In this document: positions 27,929 to 37,000 of the stretch, one piece after another
How the letters are laid out: each line of letters begins with the position of its first letter
Numbering within the stretch: the stretch's first letter is position 1
NCBI GenBank assembly: GCA_943842425.1
Contig: CALTBR010000003.1
Location: 248,001 to 312,000 of the forward strand
Origin: UBA974 sp002292405
GTDB taxonomy: Bacteria > Bacteroidota > Bacteroidia > Flavobacteriales_D > Sanyastnellaceae
Reading direction: 5' to 3'
DNA: 64,000 nt
Program-made: the position numbers and the translations under genes
The notes under the pieces: generated by a model
The model's input: the letters and a program-made list of their open reading frames with translations, nothing else
What the model was told of the DNA's origin: nothing
Databases searched by the model: none

Positions 27929-30292
27929 CTAACAGGACTGACCAAAAGCAGCTAATAGAGCTAACACATCAGTCACTGTAACCGCGCCATCGTCATCAAC
28001 ATCCGCCGTACAATTTGAAGGACAATTAAATTCACTCAATACAATTAAAATGTCAGCTACGGTAATTGACCCATCGCCATTTAAATCGTTAGGACAAGCA
28101 CAACTTTCGTACTCGCAACTTTCATCATCTATTGTTGCTGTAGAGTCATAATTACAGGCGTCAGTGTCTGTACATCCAGCGCAAGTAATATAATCACAAG
28201 ATCCTGTCAATTGACAGCCCGCATTTTCATCGTAGTTGCATGCAGATGGAATCATACATCCTCCAGCTAAACAAGATCCATCATCTAAAGTCGCAGTCAA
28301 GTCGTAATTACAAGCTGTAGTGTCTGTACATCCGGCGCAACTAGAGTACTCACATGATCCATCGTCTATATTCGCAGTCAAGTCGTAATTACAAGCATCA
28401 GAATCTGTACACCCAGCAGAATCAACACTTACGCAGAAGTTTACTGTTTCAGTTGACGCAAACTCACCACCACTTGCTAGTGTTACTCCTTGAGAAGTTA
28501 TCACATAATTTCCAGTTCCGTAACCACAGCAAATTCCATCATCGAAACTGTCATAAATGGTCAAGTCATAGCATCCATTATCTACACAAACAGTACTTGA
28601 GTATATAGTTCCGGATGATGAGTATGGTCCACCTGTCATCACTACTGATCCACTTGCATCTGCGATGCTCCAAGTCGTCTCACCAGGGTAGTTGTCTGTA
28701 AGAATTGTAAACGTAATTTCTACTCCTCCGATGATACATGAACCATCATCGATCGTTACGCTGGGATTATAGTTACAAGCAATTGGGTTTGTGCAACCTG
28801 AGCAAGAGGATCCGTCTCCACCACAAATATCACATATGTCATATTCTGCACAATTGCCATTGTCGTAAATCGCCTCTGGGTCATAGTTACACGCCGTTGC
28901 GTCAGTACATCCATATCCGCCGCCACAAGAGTACACAGTTCCGGCACAAGTTCCAATACAGGAGGCAGAATTAGCTCCAGGATTGAGGGCTTGATTGATT
29001 GTAACTGGGTGGAATTTTAAAGTAACACCATTTGAGACTGTATGGCAGTAGCTCATCATTGTTCCAGTCGATTGATTGCTCCAACCGTCGTAATCTGTCA
29101 AACTACATCCACCTTCAGGACTGACACAGTTGTCAATAGGTCCTCCAAAGAAATTAATAACATTACCATTGTCATCATTGTAAGTCTGAGATAGCCAAAC
29201 ACAAGATTGCGTATGCTCAGAACCGAAATTGTGCCCTATTTCATGCCCTACAACATTTAAATTCCAATTATAACTTGGGATGTTAAAACTGGTGTTGTTA
29301 TCCATGTTGGCACTAAAAGCAACCCCGTAAGAATTACAAAGCCCATCAAGCCAAGCGATTCCACCAGTTCCAGTATTTCCCCTTTTCGTCATGAGGTGTA
29401 CCAAATCGTGGTTCGAAGCGTTTAGGGTAGCATCGTTTTGCCATGTTGATCTTAAGGCATCTAGCATAGAACCAGCATTTTCCACATAGGAAGCATAAGG
29501 GTCAGTGGTAAGCCAGATATTAATGTACGATGCCTGTAGTGTCACCAAGTCATTCATTGACGTCCTATAGATTTCATCCACACCAGCAAGAATAGCAAGA
29601 GACCAATTTATAGCGGCATCACAATCCCCGAAAGTGTCATACGTATACTTGTCTATATCAATAGCAATCTCAACACATTCTAATACCATCGATTTCTGAG
29701 AAGCGATCTTCTCCACTTTTTCTTGAGCGATATCATCTGCCGCACAACTAAAGTGACTATCTCCACGACTGTCATTGACATCAAACAATACATAGTCAAT
29801 CGCTACAGAAGTAATGTCTGTTGTCTTCAGTTCTGTTGGTCTTAATTCAAACAACCTGTCTTTATACCTTAAAGATGCAATTAAGTAATTGTTGAAAACG
29901 ACCATCGACCCACCTATGCCTGGTCCTGTCAAATCGTAGGTGATTAAATCCGTAGTGAAATCTCTCTCTACCACTTTTACTTTTCCAGCTCCGTCGTCAA
30001 CTCGCTCTCCAACAGGAATGAACCTTGGAAAAGGACATGACTCGAGTAAAGTGATCTCCACCAGCCCTTCGCCCGGCAATTGAACTTCCCAATACAGGAG
30101 GGGGGTAGTCGTTTTTCTCAGCTCTTCAAACCCCTTTTCTTCCATTATAAACCAAACACTTTTATCCTCATTAATTGTGGGAATCTCAGCAAGTGCTTTT
30201 GTATGAAGAAGCGGTGTTTTTTGGGCAAAAGCAACGAAAGCAAATGAAGAAAGCGACACAGAAAAAATAAAACGTGAAAAATTGTTCAACAT
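27929..30292 (-). CDS. Secreted reprolysin-like metalloprotease with Cys-rich repeats and dockerin-like tail
   Basis: A 787-residue paralogue of the 25440-27884 protease. The order is signal peptide (about 1-23), propeptide region, protease domain (about 200-460) with zinc site HEIGHNFGSEH and Met-turn GTMMSYCHT, then several GCTDATACNYDPEA-type Cys repeats interrupted by a beta module (GCYDLTIYDSFDDGICCGYG, about 565-600), and finally two dockerin-like EF-hands (DLNGDGSITVADILIVLSEF and DVDDDGAVTVTDVLALLAAFG). The two proteases differ mainly in the middle modules, pointing to duplication followed by domain swapping. Substrate unknown; degradation of extracellular protein is expected. Confidence 0.85.
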   Translation of the reverse strand: MLNNFSRFIFSVSLSSFAFVAFAQKTPLLHTKALAEIPTINEDKSVWFIMEEKGFEELRKTTTPLLYWEVQLPGEGLVEITLLESCPFPRFIPVGERVDDGAGKVKVVERDFTTDLITYDLTGPGIGGSMVVFNNYLIASLRYKDRLFELRPTELKTTDITSVAIDYVLFDVNDSRGDSHFSCAADDIAQEKVEKIASQKSMVLECVEIAIDIDKYTYDTFGDCDAAINWSLAILAGVDEIYRTSMNDLVTLQASYINIWLTTDPYASYVENAGSMLDALRSTWQNDATLNASNHDLVHLMTKRGNTGTGGIAWLDGLCNSYGVAFSANMDNNTSFNIPSYNWNLNVVGHEIGHNFGSEHTQSCVWLSQTYNDDNGNVINFFGGPIDNCVSPEGGCSLTDYDGWSNQSTGTMMSYCHTVSNGVTLKFHPVTINQALNPGANSASCIGTCAGTVYSCGGGYGCTDATACNYDPEAIYDNGNCAEYDICDICGGDGSSCSGCTNPIACNYNPSVTIDDGSCIIGGVEITFTILTDNYPGETTWSIADASGSVVMTGGPYSSSGTIYSSTVCVDNGCYDLTIYDSFDDGICCGYGTGNYVITSQGVTLASGGEFASTETVNFCVSVDSAGCTDSDACNYDLTANIDDGSCEYSSCAGCTDTTACNYDLTATLDDGSCLAGGCMIPSACNYDENAGCQLTGSCDYITCAGCTDTDACNYDSTATIDDESCEYESCACPNDLNGDGSITVADILIVLSEFNCPSNCTADVDDDGAVTVTDVLALLAAFGQSC

Positions 30293-30332
30293 AGGAATAA
30301 GGTTATGATAAATTTAAGACGCTTGATGCCTA

Positions 30333-31385
30333 TTAAAGGTTGCCGCGCTCTATAAAGAAATTTTCAACTCTTTCTCCGACGTTTACCTTAATATTTGTGT
30401 GAAACAAATTGTAATCTCCTACATGCCAATTGTCTTGATGCAAAAGCTTCCCCCCAATGACATGTGGTGCGTCGAGCCAAAGTAAACCTTCATGCACTCG
30501 TCCTGTTAGTTTTCCTTTATATTTAATCTTATACTTTTCAGTTAAAATGCCTAAGTGCTCCTTTCGATCATTCACTTGTCCATTGTAATCCCAGGACATT
30601 GGATTGATACACTTTGGGGCATCTAATCCAGCGGCCATTCTCTCGTCATACCAGACCGGTGTGTAGCCAGTCGCGTAGGTCATCCAGGAGCAATAACAAT
30701 TCACATCATCATTGCTCTCACAAGGCTCAAGCGTGTTAAAGTCCCCATCATAAACCCCCCATCCCAACAAATAACTTGTCACCAAACGTTCCCCCAGTTC
30801 TGTCCCATCAAAAAACTCTTTAAGCAATCGTTTTGCATGAAATGTTCCTTGACTATGCCCTGCAATAATGATAGGTTTGCCACGATCTGAATTTTTAAGC
30901 CAAAACAAAAAAGACTCCCTCACATCACCATATGCCACGTCTAAAGCATCGACACACAAATCACACACCTTTTCATCAAGGACAAAAACCCTAAAATGTG
31001 CTTGTCTATACCTTGGAGCAAAAACCCTCCCAATATCGAAAAAAACCGATGCTTGATGACGCATAGGCCACAAATCAACCGATCGGTTTATCTTCTTATC
31101 TCCAACATCAGCAACCCATTCTCGCCCTTCATAATACATTGTTGGGTGAATATAAAACACATCGACTTTCTTATTATCGCCCACACCATTCAAAGACCAG
31201 TTTTCAGTCAGGGTGTAATCTGGTTTTTCAGGCAACGGATCAATCGAATTTGGAATCCGATTTCCATCCTCATTAACATACACTTCATCCTGGAAGCTAT
31301 CCTTACATCCTGTTATAAAAAACAGCAAAAAAACAGATACAGCCGATAGGAGGCTTTTCTTGATAGTTTTCTTCAGCTTTAACAT
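30333..31385 (-). CDS. DUF3089 alpha/beta-hydrolase lipoprotein
   Basis: A 350-residue protein with an N-terminal lipoprotein signal (LLFFITGCKDS, Cys near residue 27). The body fits DUF3089 alpha/beta-hydrolases: VFYIHPTMYY at the first strand, FAPRYRQAHF, the nucleophile elbow GHSQGTFHAKRLL near residue 180, LLGWGVYDGDF, and CSWMTYATGYTPV. A C-terminal His in HVGDYNLFH is a candidate catalytic His. Substrates of the family are not established. It lies 40 bp upstream of the protease gene on the same strand and diverges from the giant repeat gene. Confidence 0.78.
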   Translation of the reverse strand: MLKLKKTIKKSLLSAVSVFLLFFITGCKDSFQDEVYVNEDGNRIPNSIDPLPEKPDYTLTENWSLNGVGDNKKVDVFYIHPTMYYEGREWVADVGDKKINRSVDLWPMRHQASVFFDIGRVFAPRYRQAHFRVFVLDEKVCDLCVDALDVAYGDVRESFLFWLKNSDRGKPIIIAGHSQGTFHAKRLLKEFFDGTELGERLVTSYLLGWGVYDGDFNTLEPCESNDDVNCYCSWMTYATGYTPVWYDERMAAGLDAPKCINPMSWDYNGQVNDRKEHLGILTEKYKIKYKGKLTGRVHEGLLWLDAPHVIGGKLLHQDNWHVGDYNLFHTNIKVNVGERVENFFIERGNL

Positions 31386-31522
31386 GATTATATTTATATA
31401 GCTATTCTTAAAATTTTATTTAACAATTAATTATCTCAAAATTAATAAAACATTGGTGTAGATTGAGTTTTCTGTTATAAATGGCATATCTTTAAAGCGC
31501 TAAATTTTATAAATTTTAGAAT

Positions 31523-31918
31523 ATGAACCGTACGTTTAATTTTTTCTTGGCTACAATATGTTGTAGCTCAATCTTTTTCGCCTCACAGGCCACAGCCCAG
31601 TACACTTTAACAGTTGAGAGTTCTGCCGCGTTGCACGTACCAGGTAATACTGTGTACCGTTTTTATGTTAATCTAACAGATGCTTCGGATAAATTCAGTG
31701 CCGTTTTCGGCAATGATCAAGATCCATTGGTGATTAATTCTCCCGACGGAATCTTCAATAGCTCATTTAATGCTAGTTGGAGTGCTTCAGGAATTAACCC
31801 TGCTTTTCTAGGATTTTTCCCTGATATGGCTGAAGACTCATATGCAACTGTAGGTCTTGACGGTCCTGCTGGCTGGACGGATCAGCTGATCCATCTCTTG
31901 TTGAGGATAATGATTTAA
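31523..31918 (+). CDS. Giant repeat protein, N-terminal piece (signal peptide and start of domain 1)
   Basis: This 131-residue piece has the signal peptide (MNRTFNFFLATICCSSIFFA, cleavage after about ATAQ) and the first half of the SASGINPAF domain up to GLDGPA. It then runs into nonsense (GWTDQLIHLL) because of two extra bases near 31870-31880, by comparison with the second copy at 32797-32850. It is not expected to be a gene in its own right. Confidence 0.7.
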   Translation: MNRTFNFFLATICCSSIFFASQATAQYTLTVESSAALHVPGNTVYRFYVNLTDASDKFSAVFGNDQDPLVINSPDGIFNSSFNASWSASGINPAFLGFFPDMAEDSYATVGLDGPAGWTDQLIHLLLRIMI

Positions 31919-32169
31919 ATCCTACAATAAGTTCTTATTTTGTATCATGGAGGAACATCTCTTAATGTAAACTCAATAACAGGTGGTTCTTGGTATGTAT
32001 TAAATACAGCTTCTAACGCTTTACCTGATGCTGATTTGAGAGTACTTGTGATGCAAATCACTACTACAGGTTCTGTTAGCGGAACTTTAAACTACCAGGT
32101 TTTCCCACTTGGTGTAGGTGAGGACCAAGTTCAAGTGAGTATAGACTTCGACGGAGCTGGAACATTTGG
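31601..32169 (+). repeat. Long direct repeat, copy 1 (569 bp)
   Basis: Encodes SASGINPAF domain 1 of the giant protein. It is almost identical to 32534-33098. The differences I see are a 2-base insertion and a 1-base insertion here, a 1-base deletion in copy 2, and one substitution (GTT/GTA) near 31901. Confidence 0.85.
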
Positions 32170-32848
32170 TGGTGCTCCTGTAGAAGACTGTGCGGGTGTA
32201 CTCGATGGTGATTCTACTACAGATGAGTGTGGTACATGTGATAACGATCCTTCTAACGACTGTGTACAAGATTGTAGCGGAGTTTGGGGTGGCGAAAACG
32301 TGTTAGATGCTTGTGGAGTTTGTGACGGAGACGGTTCTTCTTGTGCAGATGAGTGTGGCGTTCCTAACGGAGACAACTCTTCTTGTGCAGACGCTTGTGG
32401 CGTTCCTAACGGAGACAACTCTTGTTTAGGTTGTGTGGATAGTCTAGCTTGTAACTATGATTCATCTGCAACGATTGAAGACGGATCTTGTGACTACTGT
32501 TCTTGTGGCGGTGAAGCAGTAGAAGGAGTGGCTTACACTTTAACAGTTGAGAGTTCTGCCGCGTTGCACGTACCAGGTAATACTGTGTACCGTTTTTATG
32601 TTAATCTAACAGATGCTTCGGATAAATTCAGTGCCGTTTTCGGCAATGATCAAGATCCATTGGTGATTAATTCTCCCGACGGAATCTTCAATAGCTCATT
32701 TAATGCTAGTTGGAGTGCTTCAGGAATTAACCCTGCTTTTCTAGGATTTTTCCCTGATATGGCTGAAGACTCATATGCAACTGTAGGTCTTGACGGTCCT
32801 GCGGCTGGAGGATCAGCTGATCCATCTCTTGTAGAGGATATGATTTAA
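31940..32848 (+). CDS. Giant repeat protein, second piece (end of domain 1, Cys repeats, start of domain 2)
   Basis: A 302-residue open piece with only a TTG as possible start. It continues domain 1 (NSITGGSWYVLNTASNALPD to QVFPLGVGEDQVQV), then a Cys-rich linker with CGTCDNDPSNDC, DACGVCDGDGSSC and GCVDSLACNYDSSA repeats, then domain 2 to SADPSLVED. It stops at TAA because one base is missing at about 32843 relative to copy 1, which reads GATAATGAT there. Confidence 0.65.
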   Translation: MYHGGTSLNVNSITGGSWYVLNTASNALPDADLRVLVMQITTTGSVSGTLNYQVFPLGVGEDQVQVSIDFDGAGTFGGAPVEDCAGVLDGDSTTDECGTCDNDPSNDCVQDCSGVWGGENVLDACGVCDGDGSSCADECGVPNGDNSSCADACGVPNGDNSCLGCVDSLACNYDSSATIEDGSCDYCSCGGEAVEGVAYTLTVESSAALHVPGNTVYRFYVNLTDASDKFSAVFGNDQDPLVINSPDGIFNSSFNASWSASGINPAFLGFFPDMAEDSYATVGLDGPAAGGSADPSLVEDMI

Positions 32849-33098
32849 ATCCTACAATAAGTTCTTATTTTGTATCAGGAGGAACATCTCTTAATGTAAA
32901 CTCAATAACAGGTGGTTCTTGGTATGTATTAAATACAGCTTCTAACGCTTTACCTGATGCTGATTTGAGAGTACTTGTGATGCAAATCACTACTACAGGT
33001 TCTGTTAGCGGAACTTTAAACTACCAGGTTTTCCCACTTGGTGTAGGTGAGGACCAAGTTCAAGTGAGTATAGACTTCGACGGAGCTGGAACATTTGG
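32534..33098 (+). repeat. Long direct repeat, copy 2 (565 bp)
   Basis: Second copy of the domain-coding repeat of the giant gene; the partner of 31601-32169. Near identity over 565 bp means that short reads cannot be placed uniquely here. Confidence 0.85.
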
Positions 33099-33489
33099 AG
33101 TTGGTTCTGTTGCTAATGCTTGTGGTTGTAATGACGATACGGCAACTAACTATAATGCTGATGCTGATTACAATGATGGTTCATGTTTGTACGAGGTGTA
33201 TGGTTGTACGGATGATACAGCTTGTAACTATGATGCAGATGCTGGTGCAAACACTGATGACGGATCTTGTCTAGAAAATGATGAGTGTGGAGTTTGTGGC
33301 GGTTCAGGAATTGCTGATGGCGATTGTGACTGTGCAGGTAACGTACTAGACGAGTGTGGCGTTTGTGGCGGTTCAGGAATTGCTGAAGGCGATTGTGACT
33401 GTGCAGGTAACGTACTAGATGAGTGTGGCGTTTGTGGCGGTGCAGGAATTGCTGAAGGCGAGTGTGACTGTGCGAAGGAAACGTCTTAG
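32965..33489 (+). CDS. Giant repeat protein, third piece (end of domain 2, start of 23-residue array)
   Basis: A 174-residue open piece starting at TTG. It carries the end of domain 2, two GCxDDTACNYDADA-type repeats and the first three DECGVCGG units, and ends in AKETS and TAG. The sequence at 33469-33476 looks like a hybrid of the two unit types (CDCAGN and CDCEGN) with two extra bases. Confidence 0.6.
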   Translation: MRVLVMQITTTGSVSGTLNYQVFPLGVGEDQVQVSIDFDGAGTFGVGSVANACGCNDDTATNYNADADYNDGSCLYEVYGCTDDTACNYDADAGANTDDGSCLENDECGVCGGSGIADGDCDCAGNVLDECGVCGGSGIAEGDCDCAGNVLDECGVCGGAGIAEGECDCAKETS

Positions 33490-34075
33490 ATGAGTGTGGA
33501 GTTTGTGGCGGAGCTGGAATTGCTGAAGGCGATTGCGACTGTGCAGGTAACGTACTAGATGAGTGTGGAGTATGTGGAGGAGCTGGTATTGCTGATGGTG
33601 ATTGCGATTGTGAGGAAACGTCTTAGATGAGTGTGGAGTTTGTGGCGGAGGCGGAATTGCTGAAGGCGAATGCGACTGTGCAGGTAACGTACTAGATGAG
33701 TGTGGAGTATGTGGTGGAGCAGGTATTGCTGATGGTGATTGCGACTGTGACGGAAACGTCTTAGACGAGTGTGGAGTTTGTGGCGGAGGCGGAATTGCTG
33801 AAGGCGAATGCGACTGTGCAGGTAACGTACTAGATGAGTGTGGAGTATGTGGAGGAGCTGGTATTGCTGATGGTGATTGCGACTGTGATGGAAACGTCTT
33901 AGACGAGTGTGGAGTTTGTGGCGGAGGCGGAATTGCTGAAGGCGAATGCGACTGTGCAGGTAACGTACTAGATGAGTGTGGAGTATGTGGTGGAGCAGGT
34001 ATTGCTGATGGTGATTGCGACTGTGACGGAAACGTCTTAGACGAGTGTGGAGTTTGTGGCGGAGGCGGAAATTCA
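33280..34075 (+). repeat. Array of twelve 69-bp units (first array)
   Basis: Twelve units of the pattern DECGVCGGxGIAxGxCDCxGNVL. From the fifth unit two kinds alternate: AGIADGDCDCDGNVL and GGIAEGECDCAGNVL, so the effective repeat is 138 bp. The array ends in GGGGNSFTCWDG. Each unit has four Cys. Confidence 0.85.
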
Positions 34076-34096
34076 TTTACATGTTGGGATGGATCT

Positions 34097-37000
34097 TTGG
34101 TTTGTTCAGAGGCTGATTGTGCAGCCACATCTGAATTCTCGCCAACTGTTGGCATCACACTTGATAACCTAACTGAAGGTGGAACATCGAGCTTAACATA
34201 CACGATGTCTCAAGACGATGGCGAGTCTGAGATATTCTCTTCTTCTGTAGTTTCAGATGGAGGATCTTTTAACCTTTCCGGACTGGCTTTAGATGACGTT
34301 ATCGGTTCTGGTACATTATCTCTTTCTCTTTATGCTGGGGACTTCGATATTGAATCAGACTTAGTTGTAACGAATATAGATAACGATATCTATCATGTAT
34401 TTAATCATGTAACAGCATCTAACTCTCCTGTCTATCCTATTGGTTCCATTGCCGGTGGCTTTGTAATTTCAAATACTGCAACAGGTATAAGTATCTCCAC
34501 TCTGGTTCCTGAAGATGGTGATTTCATTGCTGAAGCATACAGCATGTCGTTAACGTTTGATGATTTATTCGTTAACCCATCAGCTGGAGATTTAACATTC
34601 ACAAGTACTCTCACAGCTGAGCTTGGCGATGTTGATGTACAGGATTTCGTGTTTACTATAGAGCCGCTAGACTTTAGTCCTACGGTAAATATGACACTTG
34701 ATAACCTAACTGAAGGTGGAACATCGAGCTTAACATACACGATGTCTCAAGACGATGGCGAGTCTGAGATATTCTCTTCTTCTGTAGTTTCAGATGGAGG
34801 ATCTTTTAACCTTTCCGGACTGGCTTTAGATGACGTTATCGGTTCTGGTACATTATCTCTTTCTCTTTATGCTGGGGACTTCGATATTGAATCAGACTTA
34901 GTTGTAACGAATATAGATAACGATATCTATCATGTATTTAATCATGTAACAGCATCTAACTCTCCTGTCTATCCTATTGGTTCCATTGCCGGTGGCTTTG
35001 TAATTTCAAATACTGCAACAGGTATAAGTATCTCCACTCTGGTTCCTGAAGATGGTGATTTCATTGCTGAAGCATACAGCATGTCATTAACGTTTGATGA
35101 TTTATTCGTTAACCCATCAGCTGGAGATTTAACATTCACAAGTACTCTCACAGCTGAGCTTGGCGATGTTGATGTACAGGATTTCGTGTTTACTATAGAG
35201 CCGCTAGACTTTAGTCCTACGGTAAATATGACACTTGATAACCTAACTGAAGGTGGAACATCGAGCTTAACATACACGATGTCTCAAGACGATGGCGAGT
35301 CTGAGATATTCTCTTCTTCTGTAGTTTCAGATGGAGGATCTTTTAACCTTTCCGGACTGGCTTTAGATGACGTTATCGGTTCTGGTACATTATCTCTTTC
35401 TCTTTATGCTGGGGACTTCGATATTGAATCAGACTTAGTTGTAACGAATATAGATAACGATATCTATCATGTATTTAATCATGTAACAGCATCTAACTCT
35501 CCTGTCTATCCTATTGGTTCCATTGCCGGTGGCTTTGTAATTTCAAATACTGCAACAGGTATAAGTATCTCCACTCTGGTTCCTGAAGATGGTGATTTCA
35601 TTGCTGAAGCATACAGCATGTCATTAACGTTTGATGATTTATTCGTTAACCCATCAGCTGGAGATTTAACATTCACAAGTACTCTCACAGCTGAGCTTGG
35701 CGATGTTGATGTACAGGATTTCGTGTTTACTATAGAGCCGCTAGACTTTAGTCCTACGGTAAATATGACACTTGATAACCTAACTGAAGGTGGAACATCG
35801 AGCTTAACATACACGATGTCTCAAGACGATGGCGAGTCTGAGATATTCTCTTCTTCTGTAGTTTCAGATGGAGGATCTTTTAACCTTTCCGGACTGGCTT
35901 TAGATGACGTTATCGGTTCTGGTACATTATCTCTTTCTCTTTATGCTGGGGACTTCGATATTGAATCAGACTTAGTTGTAACGAATATAGATAACGATAT
36001 CTATCATGTATTTAATCATGTAACAGCATCTAACTCTCCTGTCTATCCTATTGGTTCCATTGCCGGTGGCTTTGTAATTTCAAATACTGCAACAGGTATA
36101 AGTATCTCCACTCTGGTTCCTGAAGATGGTGATTTCATTGCTGAAGCATACAGCATGTCATTAACGTTTGATGATTTATTCGTTAACCCATCAGCTGGAG
36201 ATTTAACATTCACAAGTACTCTCACAGCTGAGCTTGGCGATGTTGATGTACAGGATTTCGTGTTTACTATAGAGCCGCTAGACTTTAGTCCTACGGTAAA
36301 TATGACACTTGATAACCTAACTGAAGGTGGAACATCGAGCTTAACATACACGATGTCTCAAGACGATGGCGAGTCTGAGATATTCTCTTCTTCTGTAGTT
36401 TCAGATGGAGGATCTTTTAACCTTTCCGGACTGGCTTTAGATGACGTTATCGGTTCTGGTACATTATCTCTTTCTCTTTATGCTGGGGACTTCGATATTG
36501 AATCAGACTTAGTTGTAACGAATATAGATAACGATATCTATCATGTATTTAATCATGTAACAGCATCTAACTCTCCTGTCTATCCTATTGGTTCCATTGC
36601 CGGTGGCTTTGTAATTTCAAATACTGCAACAGGTATAAGTATCTCCACTCTGGTTCCTGAAGATGGTGATTTCATTGCTGAAGCATACAGCATGTCATTA
36701 ACGTTTGATGATTTATTCGTTAACCCATCAGCTGGAGATTTAACATTCACAAGTACTCTCACAGCTGAGCTTGGCGATGTTGATGTACAGGATTTCGTGT
36801 TTACTATAGAGCCGCTAGACTTTAGTCCTACGGTAAATATGACACTTGATAACCTAACTGAAGGTGGAACATCGAGCTTAACATACACGATGTCTCAAGA
36901 CGATGGCGAGTCTGAGATATTCTCTTCTTCTGTAGTTTCAGATGGAGGATCTTTTAACCTTTCCGGACTGGCTTTAGATGACGTTATCGGTTCTGGTACA

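Noticed and set aside
33280..34075. Regular direct repeats suggestive of a CRISPR array
   Set aside because: The unit is 69 bp without unique spacers, and is a coding multiple of three encoding DECGVCGG units.
31523..34097. Programmed ribosomal frameshifting joining the pieces of the giant gene
   Set aside because: There are five different sites without shared slippery sequences, and other repeat copies lack the indels. Assembly error or decay explains them better.
33415..34203. A 262-codon minus-strand frame rich in Pro, Ser and His, and a 173-codon companion at 33555-34076
   Set aside because: They are antisense shadows of the 69-bp Cys array; the repetitive codons keep the opposite frames open. 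No start context or domain supports them.
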